A stretch of 64,000 nucleotides of DNA from Actinomadura rayongensis (GTDB taxonomy: Bacteria > Actinomycetota > Actinomycetes > Streptosporangiales > Streptosporangiaceae). The stretch spans positions 1,397,002 through 1,461,001 of the forward strand of contig NZ_WUTW01000002.1 of the NCBI RefSeq assembly GCF_009831215.1, in the 5' to 3' direction. The notes under the pieces are model-generated. The model ran no database searches, was not told the origin of the DNA, and was given only the letters and a program-made list of their open reading frames with translations. This document shows positions 47,876 through 59,900 of this stretch, piece by piece. A program made the position numbers and the translations under genes. Within the stretch, counting starts at the first letter, position 1; every line of letters starts with the position of its first letter.

Positions 47876-50800
47876 CGGCCTGACCGACATCTGGCCGCTG
47901 TCCCCGCTCCAGGAGGGCCTGCTGTTCCACGCTCTCTACGACCGGCAGGCGGTCGACATCTACGAGGGCCAGGGCGTCCTCGACCTGAAGGGGGCGCTCG
48001 ACGCCGACGCGCTCCGCGCCGCCGGCCAGGCGCTGCTGGACCGGCACGCCAACCTGCGGGCGAGCTTCCACCAGCCCGCCGGGGCCGCGCAGCCGGTGCA
48101 GGTGATCGCGCGGCACGTCGCGCTGCCCTGGCGGCTGGTGGACGTGGCGGGCTCGGCCGCCGAAGCCGACCGCGTCGCCGCCGAGGAGCTGGGCCGCCGC
48201 TTCGACCCGGCCGAGCCGCCGCTGCTGCGGTTCCTGCTCATCCGCCTGGCCCCGGAGCACCACCGGCTCGTCATCACCAACCACCACATCCTGCTCGACG
48301 GCTGGTCGCTGCCGATCCTGCTCCGCGAAATGTTCGCCGTCTACGCGGCCGGGGGCAATGCCGACCTGCCGTCCCCGCCGCCCTACCGCGACTATCTCGC
48401 CTGGCTCGGCCGTCAGGACCGCGCGAGCGCCCGCGACGCGTGGCGGACCGAACTGGCCGCGCTGGACGAGCCGACCCTCGTCGCCCCGGCGGCGGAGGCC
48501 CGCGACCAGACCGTGCCCGACCTCGCCCTGCTGGAGCTGCCCGAGCCGCTGACGCGGAGCCTCCGCGAGCTGGCGCGCCGCAACGAGATCACGCTGAACA
48601 CGCTCGTCCAGGCGGCGTGGGCCGTGCTCGTCGGGCGGCTGACCGGACGCCGCGACGTCGTCTTCGGCGCCGTCGTCGCCGGACGGCCCCCCGAACTGCC
48701 CGGGGCCGAGGACATGCTCGGGCTGTTCATCAACACCGTCCCGATCCGCGTCCCGCTCGACCCGGACCGCACGGTCGCGGACCTGCTGCGGATCCTCCAG
48801 GACCGGCAGACCGCCCTCATCCCCCACCAGTACCTCGGCCTCGGCGAGATCCAGCGCCTCACCGGTCCGGCGGCGACGTTCGACACGCTCATCGTCTACG
48901 AGAACTTCCCCTTCGACGAGGCCGAGTCGCTGTCGGTCGCCGGGCTGGCGGTGTCGGCGGCGGGCGGGCGCGAGGCGGCCCACTACCCGCTCGGCATGAT
49001 GGTGAGCCCCGGCGCGGACCGGATGCGGCTGCGCCTGACGTACCGGCCGGACCTGATCGACGCCGAGACGGCCCGCGCCGTCCCGGCAAGGCTGCGGCGC
49101 GTCCTGGAGCAGATGGCCGACGGCCCGGGCACCCCGATCGGCCGGATCGCGATCACGCGGCCCGCCGAACACACGCAGGCGGTGGCCGCAGGGAACGACA
49201 CCGTCGTCCCGGCGACCGCCACGACCGTGACGGACATGTTCGCGGCGCAGGCGGCCCGCACCCCGGACGCGACGGCCGTCACCGCCGAGGACGGCCGGAT
49301 GACCTACGCCGAGCTGGACGAGGCATCCGGTCGGCTCGCGGCGCACCTGGCCCGGCAGGGCGCCGGCCCGGAGCGGACCGTCGCGCTCGCGGTGCCGCGG
49401 TCGGCGCAGCTGGTGGTCGCCGTCCTGGCGGTCCTGAAGACGGGCGCGGCCTACGTCCCCGTCGACCCGGACTACCCGGCGGCGCGGATCGCGTTCATGC
49501 TGGCGGACGCGGCCCCCGCCCTGGTGGTGTGCACGTCCGCGACGGCCGGCGCGCTGCCCGGCCCGGACGTGCCGCGCGTCGTCCTGGACGACCTCGACCC
49601 GGCCGCGCTCCCCGCCGAGGCCCCGGACGTGCGGCCGGACCCCCGCCACCCCGCGTACGTCATCTACACGTCCGGTTCGACGGGTGCCCCGAAGGGCGTC
49701 GTCGTCCCGCACGGCGCGGTCGCGAACTACCTGGAGCACGCGGCGGACGCCTATCCGAGCCTGCGCGGGAACGCGCTGCTGCACTCGTCGGTGTCGTTCG
49801 ACCTGACGGTGACCGCGCTGCTCGGGACGCTCACCGCCGGTGGCGCCGTTGACGTCGCCGACCTGCGGGACGAGTGCGCCGCCGAACGGCTGTTCCTGAA
49901 GGTGACGCCCAGCCACCTGCGGCTGCTGGACGAGCTGGACCTGCCCGACGTCCCGGGCGACCTGGTGGTCGGCGGCGAACAGCTGACCGGCGACCTGCTG
50001 GCGTCCTGGCGCGAGCGCCACCCCGCCACCGGCGTGGTCAACGAGTACGGCCCGACCGAGGCGACGGTCGGCTGCGTCGAGCACCGGATCGAGCCGGGCG
50101 CGGAACCGCCCGCCGGGGTGGTGCCGATCGGGCGGCCGATCCGGAACATGCGCGCGTTCGTCCTGGACGGGTCGCTCCAGCCCGTCCCGCCCGCGATGAC
50201 CGGTGAGCTGTACGTCGCGGGCGCGGGCCTGGCCCGGGGCTACCTGAACCGGCCGGGCCTGAGCGCGGAGCGGTTCGTCGCCTGCCCGTTCGGGGCGCCG
50301 GGCGAGCGGATGTACCGGACGGGCGACCTGGCCCGCAGGGACGCCGACGGACGGCTCGTCTACCTGGGCCGGGCCGACGCGCAGGTCAAGGTCCGCGGGT
50401 TCCGCGTCGAGCCCGGCGAGATCGAGGCCGTCCTGACCGCGCACGCCGACGTCGCGCACGCCGCCGTGATCGCGCGCGAGGACCGGCCGGACGACGTCCG
50501 CCTGGTCGCCTACGTCGTCCCGGCCGACGGCGCCGCACCCGACGGCACCCGGCTCCGGGCGCACGCGGGCACGCGGCTCCCCGAGCACATGGTGCCCGCG
50601 GCGGTCGTGGTGCTCGACGCGCTGCCGCTCACCCCGGGCGGCAAGCTCGACCGCGCCGCGCTGCCCGCGCCGGACGTCACGGCCCCGGCCGCCGGCCGGG
50701 AACCGCGCACCCCGCTGGAGCGGCTGTTCTGCGACCTGTTCGCGGGCGTCCTCGGCCTGGACCGCGTCGGCCCCGAGGACCGCTTCTTCGAGATCGGCGG

Positions 50801-52412
50801 CGACTCGATCATGTCGATCCAGCTCGTCGCCCGTGCCCGCCGCGCCGGTCTGGTGATCACCCCGCGGCAGGTGTTCGAGCACAAGACGGCGGCGGCGCTC
50901 GCCCTGGTGGCGGGCGGCCGGCCGATCGCCCCGGAGCGGGAGGACGACGCGGCGGCGCCGGTGCCGCTGCCCCCGGTGGTGAGCGCCGCCGCCCGCCGGA
51001 TGGGCCTGGCCGGACGGTTCTCGCAGTGGACGGTCGTCACCGCGCCGCCGGACCTCGACCTGGACCGGCTGCGCACCACGGTCGGGGCCGTCGTGGACCG
51101 GCACGACGTCCTGCGGACGCGGCTGGCGTGCCCGGACGACGACCCGGCGACGTGGCGGCTGGAGCCGGACGCGTCCGGGTCCGTCGAGGTCGACCGGATC
51201 GCGGTGGACGCCGGGGCGGACATCGAGGAGCTGACCGTCCACCACGGGCGGGCGGCGACGGCGCGGCTGGACCCGCGCGCCGGGGCCATGGCGCGGGTGG
51301 TCTGGCTCGACGCCGGCGCGGGGACCGGACGGCTGGTGATCGTCGCGCACCACCTGGTGGTGGACGGCGTCTCGTGGCGGATCCTGCTCGGCGACCTCCG
51401 GACCGCGTACGAGGCGGTCGCGGCGGGCCGGCGGCCGGTGCTGGAGCCGGTCGCGACGTCGTACCGCCGCTGGTCCCGGCTGCTCGCCGACCAGGCGACC
51501 TCCCCGGCCCGCGTCGCCGAGCTGCCGCTGTGGCGGGACATGCTGCGGGACCCGGGGCCCCGCGTCGGCGGCCGTCCCGCCGACCCGGCGCGCGACACCG
51601 CCGCCGCGATCCGGCGGACGCCGGTGACCGTGCCGCCCGCCGTGGCGGAGGCGCTGGTGACGCGCGTCCCGGCGGCGTTCCGCGCGGGCGTCAACGACGT
51701 GCTGCTCGCGGGCCTCGCCGCCGCGATCGACGCGTGGCGGGGCGTGCGCGGTCCGGTGCTGGTGGACGTGGAGGGCCACGGCCGGGAGTCCCTGACCGCC
51801 GACGTGGACCTGTCGCGGACGGTCGGCTGGTTCACGAACGTCCACCCCGTCCGGCTGGAACCGGGCCTGGACGGCTACGCCGACGTCCGCACCGGCGGGC
51901 CGGACGCGGGCCTGCTCCTCAAGCGGATCAAGGACCAGGTCCGGTCGGTGCCCGGCGACGGGCTCGGCTACGGGATGCTCCGCCACCTCAACCCCGAGAC
52001 CGGCCCGGAACTCGCCGCGCTGCCCGCGCCGGAGATCGGGTTCAACTACCTCGGCCGGTTCGCGGCCCGGTCCGCCGCCGGGGCCGCGTGGCAGCCCACG
52101 GGCCGGCACGTCCTGAGCGGCGACGTGGATCCCGCGCTTCCGGTGGCGCATCCGCTGGCGGCGAACGGCGTCGTGCGGGACGGCCCGGACGGCCCCGACC
52201 TCGACCTGTCGCTCGCCTGGTCGTCCGAGATGTTCACCGAGGCCGCGATGGACGACCTGGCGGCGGCGTGGGCGGCGATGCTGGCGGGCCTCGCGGCCCA
52301 TGTCGAGAACCCGGACGCGGGCGGGTTCAGCGCGTCGGACTTCCCGCTGCTCGGCCTGGACGCCGGGCAGCTCGCGGACCTCGAAGCGGACCTTGAGGAA
52401 GGCACGTCATGA
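43365..52412 (+). CDS. Nonribosomal peptide synthetase 2, two modules (C-A-T-E, C-A-T-E)
   Basis: A 3015-residue synthetase. Order: C5 (HH 138-139), A5 (D639), T5 (Ser981), E5 (HH 1167-1168), C6 (HH 1640-1641), A6 (D2146), T6 (Ser2481), E6 (HH 2662-2663). C5 and C6 are DCL type ([15 protein letters not shown]), correctly following epimerase-bearing modules. Predicted residues are D-Hpg and D-Asn. The start GTG 43365 overlaps the NRPS 1 stop (GTGA) and follows GGAGG at 43355-43359; the in-frame GTG at 43353 lacks such support. The stop overlaps the start of NRPS 3 (ATGA), so all three synthetases are translationally coupled. In-frame TTA codons occur at 45312, 45684 and 46077. Confidence 0.95.
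47876..52412 (+). other. NRPS module 6: C-A(Asn)-T-E
   Basis: The A6 code from FDLTVT, FLKVTPS, LVVGG and [11 protein letters not shown] is D-L-T-K-V-G-E-V-G-K, very close to the Asn code DLTKLGEVGK. The Glu at position 7 favours Asn over Asp (His in the Asp code). T6 carries [12 protein letters not shown] and E6 follows with HHLVVDG and GHGRE. This is the best candidate site for the beta-hydroxylating dioxygenase. Confidence 0.78.
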
Positions 52413-55400
52413 CCGACAACGTCGCGGACGTCTGGCCGCTGTCCCCGTTGCAGGAGGGCCTGCTGTTCCACGCCCTCTACGACGAGGACGCGCTGGACCT
52501 GTACGCCGGGCAGCACCTGCTCGACCTGGTCGGGCCGCTGGACGCGGCGGTGCTGCGGGCGTCCGGCCAGGCGCTCATCGACCGGCACGCCAGCCTGCGC
52601 GCCGGGTTCCGCCAGACCAGCCGGCTGGACCGACCGCTCCAGATCGTCGCCCGCACGGCGGAGCTGCCGTGGCGCGACGAGGACCTGTCGGGGCTCTCCG
52701 CCGCCGCCGAGGCGGCCGAGGTGGACCGGCTGCTGGCCGACGAGCACGCGCGGCGGTTCGACCTCGCCGCGCCGCCGCTGCTGAGGCTCCTGCTGATCCG
52801 CTTCGGGCCGGAACGGCACCGGCTCGTCATCACCAACCACCATCTCGTGATGGACGGCTGGTCCCTGTCGATCCTGCTCAACGAACTCGTCGCCCTGTAC
52901 GCGGCGGGCGGGGACGCGTCGGCGCTGCCGCCGCCCGCGCCGTACCGCGAGTACCTGGCGTGGCTCGGCGCGCAGGACCGGGACGCCGCGCGGACGGTGT
53001 GGCGGGCGGAGCTGGCCGGGCTGGACGAACCGACGCTGGTGGCCGCCGTCGACCCCGCGCGCACGCCCGTCCTGCCGGACCGGCTGCGCGCGGCGGCGGA
53101 CGCGGAGCTGACGGCGGCGGTGCGCGAGCTGGCCCGCCGCTGCGGCGTCACGCTCAACACGGTCGTGCAGGCGGCGTGGGCGATGGTGGTAGGGCAGCTC
53201 GCGGGGCGCCGGGACGTGGTGTTCGGCGCGGTCGTGGCGGGGCGTCCGCCCGAGCTGCCCCGCGCGGAGGACATGCTCGGGCTGTTCATCAACACCGTCC
53301 CGGTGCGGGTGGAGCTGGATCCGGGGCGGTCGGTCCGGGCGTTGCTGGCGGACGTCCAGGCCCGTCAGTCGGCGTTGCTGGGGTGCCACTACCTCGGGTT
53401 GGCGGAGGTGCAGCGGCTCGCGGGGCCGGGCGCTGGGTTCGACACGCTGGTCGCGTACGAGAGCTTTCCGCGCGACCCGGAAGGGAAGCTGGCGGACACC
53501 GGGCTGCGCGTCATTCCGGCCGTGGGCGGGAAGGACGCGACGCACTACCCGCTGAGCCTGGCGGTGAGCCCGGGCGGTGACCGGCTGGGGCTGCGGCTGA
53601 CGCACCGGACCGACCTGTTCGACGCGGCGGCGGCCGAGGCGCTGATCGGGCGGCTGCTGGGCGTGCTGGAGCAGATGGCGGCCGATCCCGACGGCCTGGT
53701 CGGGCGGATCGGCGTGGTCGGTGCTGACGAGCGCGAGCTGTTGTCGTCGTGGAATGCCACGGCTGTTCCGGTGCGGTGCGAGACGTTGGTGGAGGGTTTC
53801 GCGGCGCAGGTGGCGCGGTCGCCCGATGCGGTGGCGGTGGCCGGCGACGTGTCCTGGACGTATGCCGAGTTGGACGCGGTGGCGGCCCGTATTGCTTCCG
53901 GCTTGGCGGGCGCGCGGCGGGTCGGCGTGCTGCTGGAGCGGTCGGCTTGGCTGGTCGGTGTTCTGGTCGGTTCGGTGAAGGCGGGCGCGGCGTACGTCCC
54001 GGTGGATCCGGGCTGGCCCGCCGCTCGAATCGAGCGGGTGCTGTCGGAAGCCGACGTGGATCTGGTCGTGACCGAGCCCGGGCTTGTCGATCGGGTGCCT
54101 CCGGCGTTCTCCACGGTCCTCGTGGCAGCGCTCGCGGATGGCAAGGACGATCTTCCGCCGGTGGTGGTGGCGCCGGACGACTTGGCCTACGTCATGTACA
54201 CGTCCGGTTCGACCGGAGTGCCGAAGGGCGTGGCGGCTACGCATCGTGGCGTCTGCGGTCTAGCGCTCGACAGTGGGTGGGGCGTGGGGCCGGGGAGCCG
54301 TGTGCTGTTCCACGCGCCGGTGGCGTTCGATGCGTCGACGTATGAGGTCTGGGTGCCGTTGCTGTCGGGTGGCCAGGTCGTGGTCGCGCCTCCGGATCGG
54401 ATCGACGCCACACTCCTGCGTTCGTTAATCGCTGAGTTCGCGTTGACGGCCGTCCATGTCACGGCGGGTTTGCTGGGTGCGCTGGCGCAGGAATCGCCGG
54501 ACTGTTTCGCCGGGCTGGACGAGGTGCTGACCGGCGGCGACGTGGTGAGCGCGAGCGCGGTGGCTGCGGTGATGGCGGCGTGCCCGGACGTTGCGGTGCG
54601 GCATTTGTACGGGCCGACCGAGGTGACCTTGTGCGCCACCACGCAGGTGATCACGGCTGGTGTTGAAGTTCCGGCGGTGCTGCCGATCGGCCGTCCGCGC
54701 GACAACACGCGTGCGCTGGTCTTGGACGGCTTCTTACGTCCCGTCCCGGTGGGTGTGGCGGGTGAGTTGTACGTCGCGGGGTCCGGGCTGGCGCGGGGGT
54801 ATCTCGACCGTCCGGGCCTGAGCGCAGAGCGGTTCGTCGCGTGCCCCTGGGGTGACGGCGAGCGCATGTACCGGACCGGCGACCTGGCCCGATGGGACGC
54901 CGACGGACGTCTGGTCTTCGTCGGCCGCGCGGACACCCAGGTGAAGGTTCGCGGGTTCCGGATCGAGCCCGCCGAGATCGAAGCGGTGCTGTCGGGCCAC
55001 GACCAGGTGGCGCGGGCGGCGGTGATCGTCCGCGAGGACCAGGGGGACAAGCGCCTGGTGGCATACGTCGTCCCGGCCAACGGCACGGTGGACGCCGCCG
55101 AACTGCGGACGTACACCGGCACCCTGCTCCCGGACTACATGGTGCCCGCGGCGGTGGTGACCGTCCCCGAGTTCCCCCTGACCCGCAGCGGCAAGCTCGA
55201 CCGCGCCGCGCTGCCCGCCCCGGACTTCGCCGGCCTGGTCGGACGCCGGGAGCCGCGCACCGCGACCGAGGAAGCGCTGTGCGACCTGTTCGCGAAGGTC
55301 CTGAAGCTGGACCGCGTCGGCGTGGCGGACAGCTTCTTCGACCTCGGCGGCGACTCGATCATGTCGATGCAGCTCGTCGCCCACGCCCGCCGCGCGGGCG

Positions 55401-56950
55401 TGCTGATCAGCGCGCGCGACGTCTTCGAGGCCAAGACCCCGGAAGCCCTGGCGGCCGGAGCCGACGCGAAGGTCTCCGCCGAGCGGGCGGCCGTCCCCGC
55501 CGCCGAGCCCACCGGCCCGGTACCGCTGACGCCCGTGATGCGGAGCGCCGCGCGCCGCACCGGGCTGCCCGGCCGGTTCTCCCAGTGGATGGCGGTGACC
55601 GTCCCGCCCGCCCTGGATCTGGCGGCGCTGCGCACCGCCTTGCGGGCCGTGGTGGAGCGGCACGATGCGCTCCGGTCGCGGCTGGTCTGCCCCGACACCG
55701 GCGACGTCGGCACGTGGCGGCTGGAGATCGCCGACGCGGCCGACGTGACCGGATGGGTGACCCGCGTGGACGCGCCGACCGGGGACGCGGACGAGCTGGC
55801 GGCCGTCCAGGGCCGCGCCGCGACGCCGCGGCTGGACCCGCGCGCCGGCGTGACGATGCAGGCGGTGTGGCTCGATCGCGGCACGTCGCCGGGCCGGCTG
55901 GTCGTCGTGGCGCATCACCTGGTGGTCGACGGGGTGTCGTGGCGGGTGCTGCTGGCGGATCTCCAGGCGGCCTACGAGGCGGTCGCGGCCGGACGGGACC
56001 CGGCGCCGGACGAAACCGGAACATCGTTCCGGCACTGGAGCGGCGTCCTGAACGACCAGGCGGTGAGCCCGGCCCGGGTGGCGGAACTGCCGCTGTGGGA
56101 GGCGATGCTGACCGACGCCGGACCGGGCGTGGCCGACCGCGCGCTCGACCCGACGCGGGACACGGCGGGCGGGCGGAGGCGGCTGTCGGTGCCGGTCCCG
56201 GCCGAGGTGACCGAGACGCTGCTGACGCGGGTCCCGCAGGCGTTCCACGCCGGGATCAACGACGTGCTGCTGGCGGGCGCGGCGGCGGCGGTCGCCGCGT
56301 GGCGGTCGCGCCGGGGCCTCCCGGCCGGGGCGGTGCTGGTGGAGGTGGAGCGGCACGGCCGGGAGGCGCTCGCCGACGGCATGGACCTGTCGCGGACGGT
56401 CGGCTGGTTCACCAGCGCGCATCCGGTGCGGCTCGACCCCGGCACGAGCGCGTTCGAGCAGATCCGCTCCGGCGGGGCCGCCGCCGGACGGCTCGTCAAG
56501 CGGATCAAGGAGCAGGTCCGGGCGGTGCCGGGGGACGGCCTCGGCTACGGGATGCTCCGCCACCTGAACCCCGAGACCGGTCCGGTGCTCGCCGCGCTGC
56601 CCGCGCCGGAGATCGCCTTCAACTACCTCGGGCGCTTCACCGCCGGGGCCGGCACCGGCTGGACGCCGACGGGCCTCGGCAACGACGCCGATCCGGACGT
56701 CCCGGCGGCGCACGCCCTGGAGTTGGGCGGGGTGGTCGAGGACGGCCCGTCCGGTCCGGTGCTGCGGCTGTCGCTGGTGTGGCCCGGGGAGTTGCTGCCG
56801 GAGGACGCGGTCGCGAGCCTGGCGGACGAGTGGGCCGCGATGCTGACCGGCCTCGCCGCGCACGTTGCCGTCCCCGACGCGGGCGGACACACCCCGTCCG
56901 ACTTCCCGCTGGTGACGCTCGGCCAGGAACAAGTCGAGGAACTGGAGCGC
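52409..56950 (+). other. NRPS module 7: C-A(Hpg)-T-E
   Basis: The A7 code is D-A-Y-H-L-G-L-L-C-K (FDASTYEVW ... [11 protein letters not shown]), so Hpg. T7 carries [13 protein letters not shown]7 has HHLVVDG; its ERHGRE replaces the usual GHGRE and FNYLGR is kept, so activity is likely. Confidence 0.8.
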
Positions 56951-59900
56951 CTGCGGCCCGGCCTGGCCGACATCTGGCCGCTGTCCCCGCTCCAAGAAGG
57001 CCTGCTGTTCCACGCCCTCTACGACCGTCAGGCCGTGGACGTCTACGAGGGTCAGGGCGTCCTCGACCTGAAGGGGCCGCTGAACGCCGAGGTGCTGCGG
57101 GCGTCCGGCCAGGCGCTGCTGGACCGGCATCCCAGCCTGCGGGCGAGCTTCCACCAGCCCGCCGGGGCCGCGCAGCCGGTGCAGGTGATCGCCCGGCACG
57201 TCGCGCTGCCGTGGCGGGTGGCGGACGTGGCGGGCTCCGTCGGCGAGGCCGAACGCGTCGCGGCCGAGGAACTGGGCCGCCGGTTCGACCCGGCCGAGCC
57301 GCCGCTGCTGCGGTTCCTGCTGATCCGCGTGGCTCCCGACCACCACCGGCTGGTGCTCACCAACCACCACATCCTGCTGGACGGCTGGTCGCTGCCGATC
57401 CTGCTCCGCGAACTGTTCGCCGTCTACTCCGCCGGAGGCCACGCCGCCGGCCTGCCGCCCGCGCCGTCCTACCGCGACCATCTCCGCTGGCTGGCGCGGC
57501 AGGACGGCGCGGACGCCCGGCGGGCCTGGGCGCGGGAACTCGCCGGCCTGGACGAGCCGACGCTCGTCGCGGCGGTCGATCCGGGCCGGGAACCGGTCGT
57601 GCCGGACGTGGTGCTCGCCGAGCTGCCCGCGCCGCTGACCGCCGGGCTGCGCGCGCTGGCGCGCCGGAGCGAGGTGACGCTGAACACGCTGGTGCAGGCC
57701 GCGTGGGGCGTCCTGGTCGGGCGGCTGACCGGACGCCGGGACGTGGTGTTCGGCGCCGTCGTGGCGGGGCGTCCGCCCGAGCTGCCCGGGGCCGAGGACA
57801 TGCTCGGGCTGTTCATCAACACCGTCCCGATCCGCGTCTCGCTCGACCCGCGCCACACCGTCACCGAAGTGCTCACCGGCCTCCAGGAACGGCAGGCCGC
57901 GCTGCTCCCGCACCAGTACCTCGGCCTCGCCGAGATCCGGCGCCTCGCCGGGCCGGCCGCGACGTTCGACACGCTCGTCGCCTACGAGAACTTCCCGCAG
58001 CAGCCGACCCGGACGGCGGACGGCGCGGACGGCGGGCTGGAGATCGGCCTCGTCGGCGGGCGGGACGTCGCGCACTACCCGCTCGTCCTCGCGATCCTGC
58101 CCGGCGAGCCGCTGCGGCTGCGGCTGACCTACCGGCCCGACCTGTTCGACCGGGAGACGGTCACCGCGCTCGCCGCCCGGATGGAACACCTTTTGGCGCG
58201 GATGGTCGCCGAGCCTTCCGCGCCGGTGGGCCGGATCCCGGTCGTGCGTCCCGACGAGCGGGCGCGGGTGGTCACGGAATGGAATGACACCGCCGTTCCG
58301 GTTCCGTCGGCGACCTTGGCGGGCCTGTTCGAGGCGCAGGCGGCGGAAAACCCGGACGCGATCGCCATCGTTTCCGGCGACGAGGAATGGTCGTACGCGT
58401 CGGTGAACGCGGCGGCGAATCGCCTCGCGTGGCATTTGGCGGATCGCGGCGTGGGCCCGGAGCAGCGGGTCGCTCTGCTACTTCCCCGGTCGCCCGAAAT
58501 GGTGATCGCGGTGTTGGCGGTCGCGAAGACGGGCGCCGCGTACGTTCCCGTGGATCCGGACTACCCGGAGGCACGGATCGCCTACACCTTGGCCGACGCG
58601 GCACCGGCTCTGGTGGTGTGCACTGCGGAGACACGTGGTCAGGCCGCAGGTCCGGTCGTGGTTCTGGAGGATGTGGCCGAAGGCCGTTCCGACGATCTGG
58701 GCGAACGCGCCCAGCCTGATCACCCCGCGTACGTGATCTACACGTCGGGTTCGACGGGCCGTCCCAAGGGCGTCGTCGTTCCGCAGCGGAATGTGGTGTC
58801 GCTGATCATGGCGGCCGGAGAACGGTTCGGCTTAGGCCGCGATGATGTGTGGAGCCTGTTCCATTCCTATGCGTTCGACTTCTCGGTGTGGGAAATGTGG
58901 GGCGCGCTGCTGCTCGGCGGCCGTCTGGTGGTCGTCCCGTTCGAGGTGACGCGTTCCCCGCGCGACTTCCTGAACCTTGCGGCGGACACCGGCGTGACGG
59001 TGCTCAGTCAGACGCCGTCGGCGTTCTACCAGCTCATGCAGGCCGACCAAGAAGGCCCGCCCGCCGACCTCGCGATCCGGTACGTGGTGTTCGGCGGTGA
59101 AGCGCTCGATCCTGCTCGGTTGGACGGCTGGTATTCCCGGCGTCCGTCGGGTGGGGTGTTGGTCAACATGTACGGGATCACCGAAACGACCGTCCACGTC
59201 ACCCATCTCAGCCTGACCCCGGAATCGGCCGCCGCCGCAGGCTCGGCCAGCGTGATCGGCGCGCCCCTGGACAACACGCGCGTGCTGGTCCTGGACCAGT
59301 TCCTGCAACCGGTCCCGGCGGGTGTGACCGGCGAACTGTACGTCGCCGGGGCCGGGTTGGCGCGTGGGTACCTGAACCGTCCGGCGCTGACGGGCGAGCG
59401 TTTCGTGGCGTGCCCGTACGGTGCGTCCGGCGAACGCATGTACCGGACCGGAGACCTCGGCCGGTGGACGCGCGACGGCAGCCTGGTCTACGCGGGCCGG
59501 GCGGACGCGCAGGTGAAGATCCGGGGCTTCCGGATCGAACCGGCGGAGATCGAGACGGCCCTGCTCGGCCATGCGGAGGTCGCGCAGGCGGCGGTCGTCG
59601 TCCGCGAGGACCAGCCCGGCGATCGCCGTCTGGTCGCCTACATCGTGGCCTCCAACGCGGACCCGGCCGATGTCCGGGCGTACGCGACGGGCGTCCTCCC
59701 GCAGCACATGGTCCCGGCGGCGGTCGTCCCCATCGACGGCCTCCCGCTCACCCCGAGCGGGAAACTCGACAAGGCCGCGCTCCCCGCCCCCGACTACACC
59801 GCCGCCACGTCCGACCGGCAGCCCCGCACCCCGGTCGAAGAGATTCTGTGCGGCCTGTTCGGTGAAGTACTGGGCCTGGACCGCGTCGGCGTCGATGACA

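Noticed and set aside
46077..52301. 2074-codon open frame on the minus strand opposite NRPS 2
   Set aside because: Same artefact: low-complexity Arg/Gly/Val-rich translation antisense to intact NRPS motifs.
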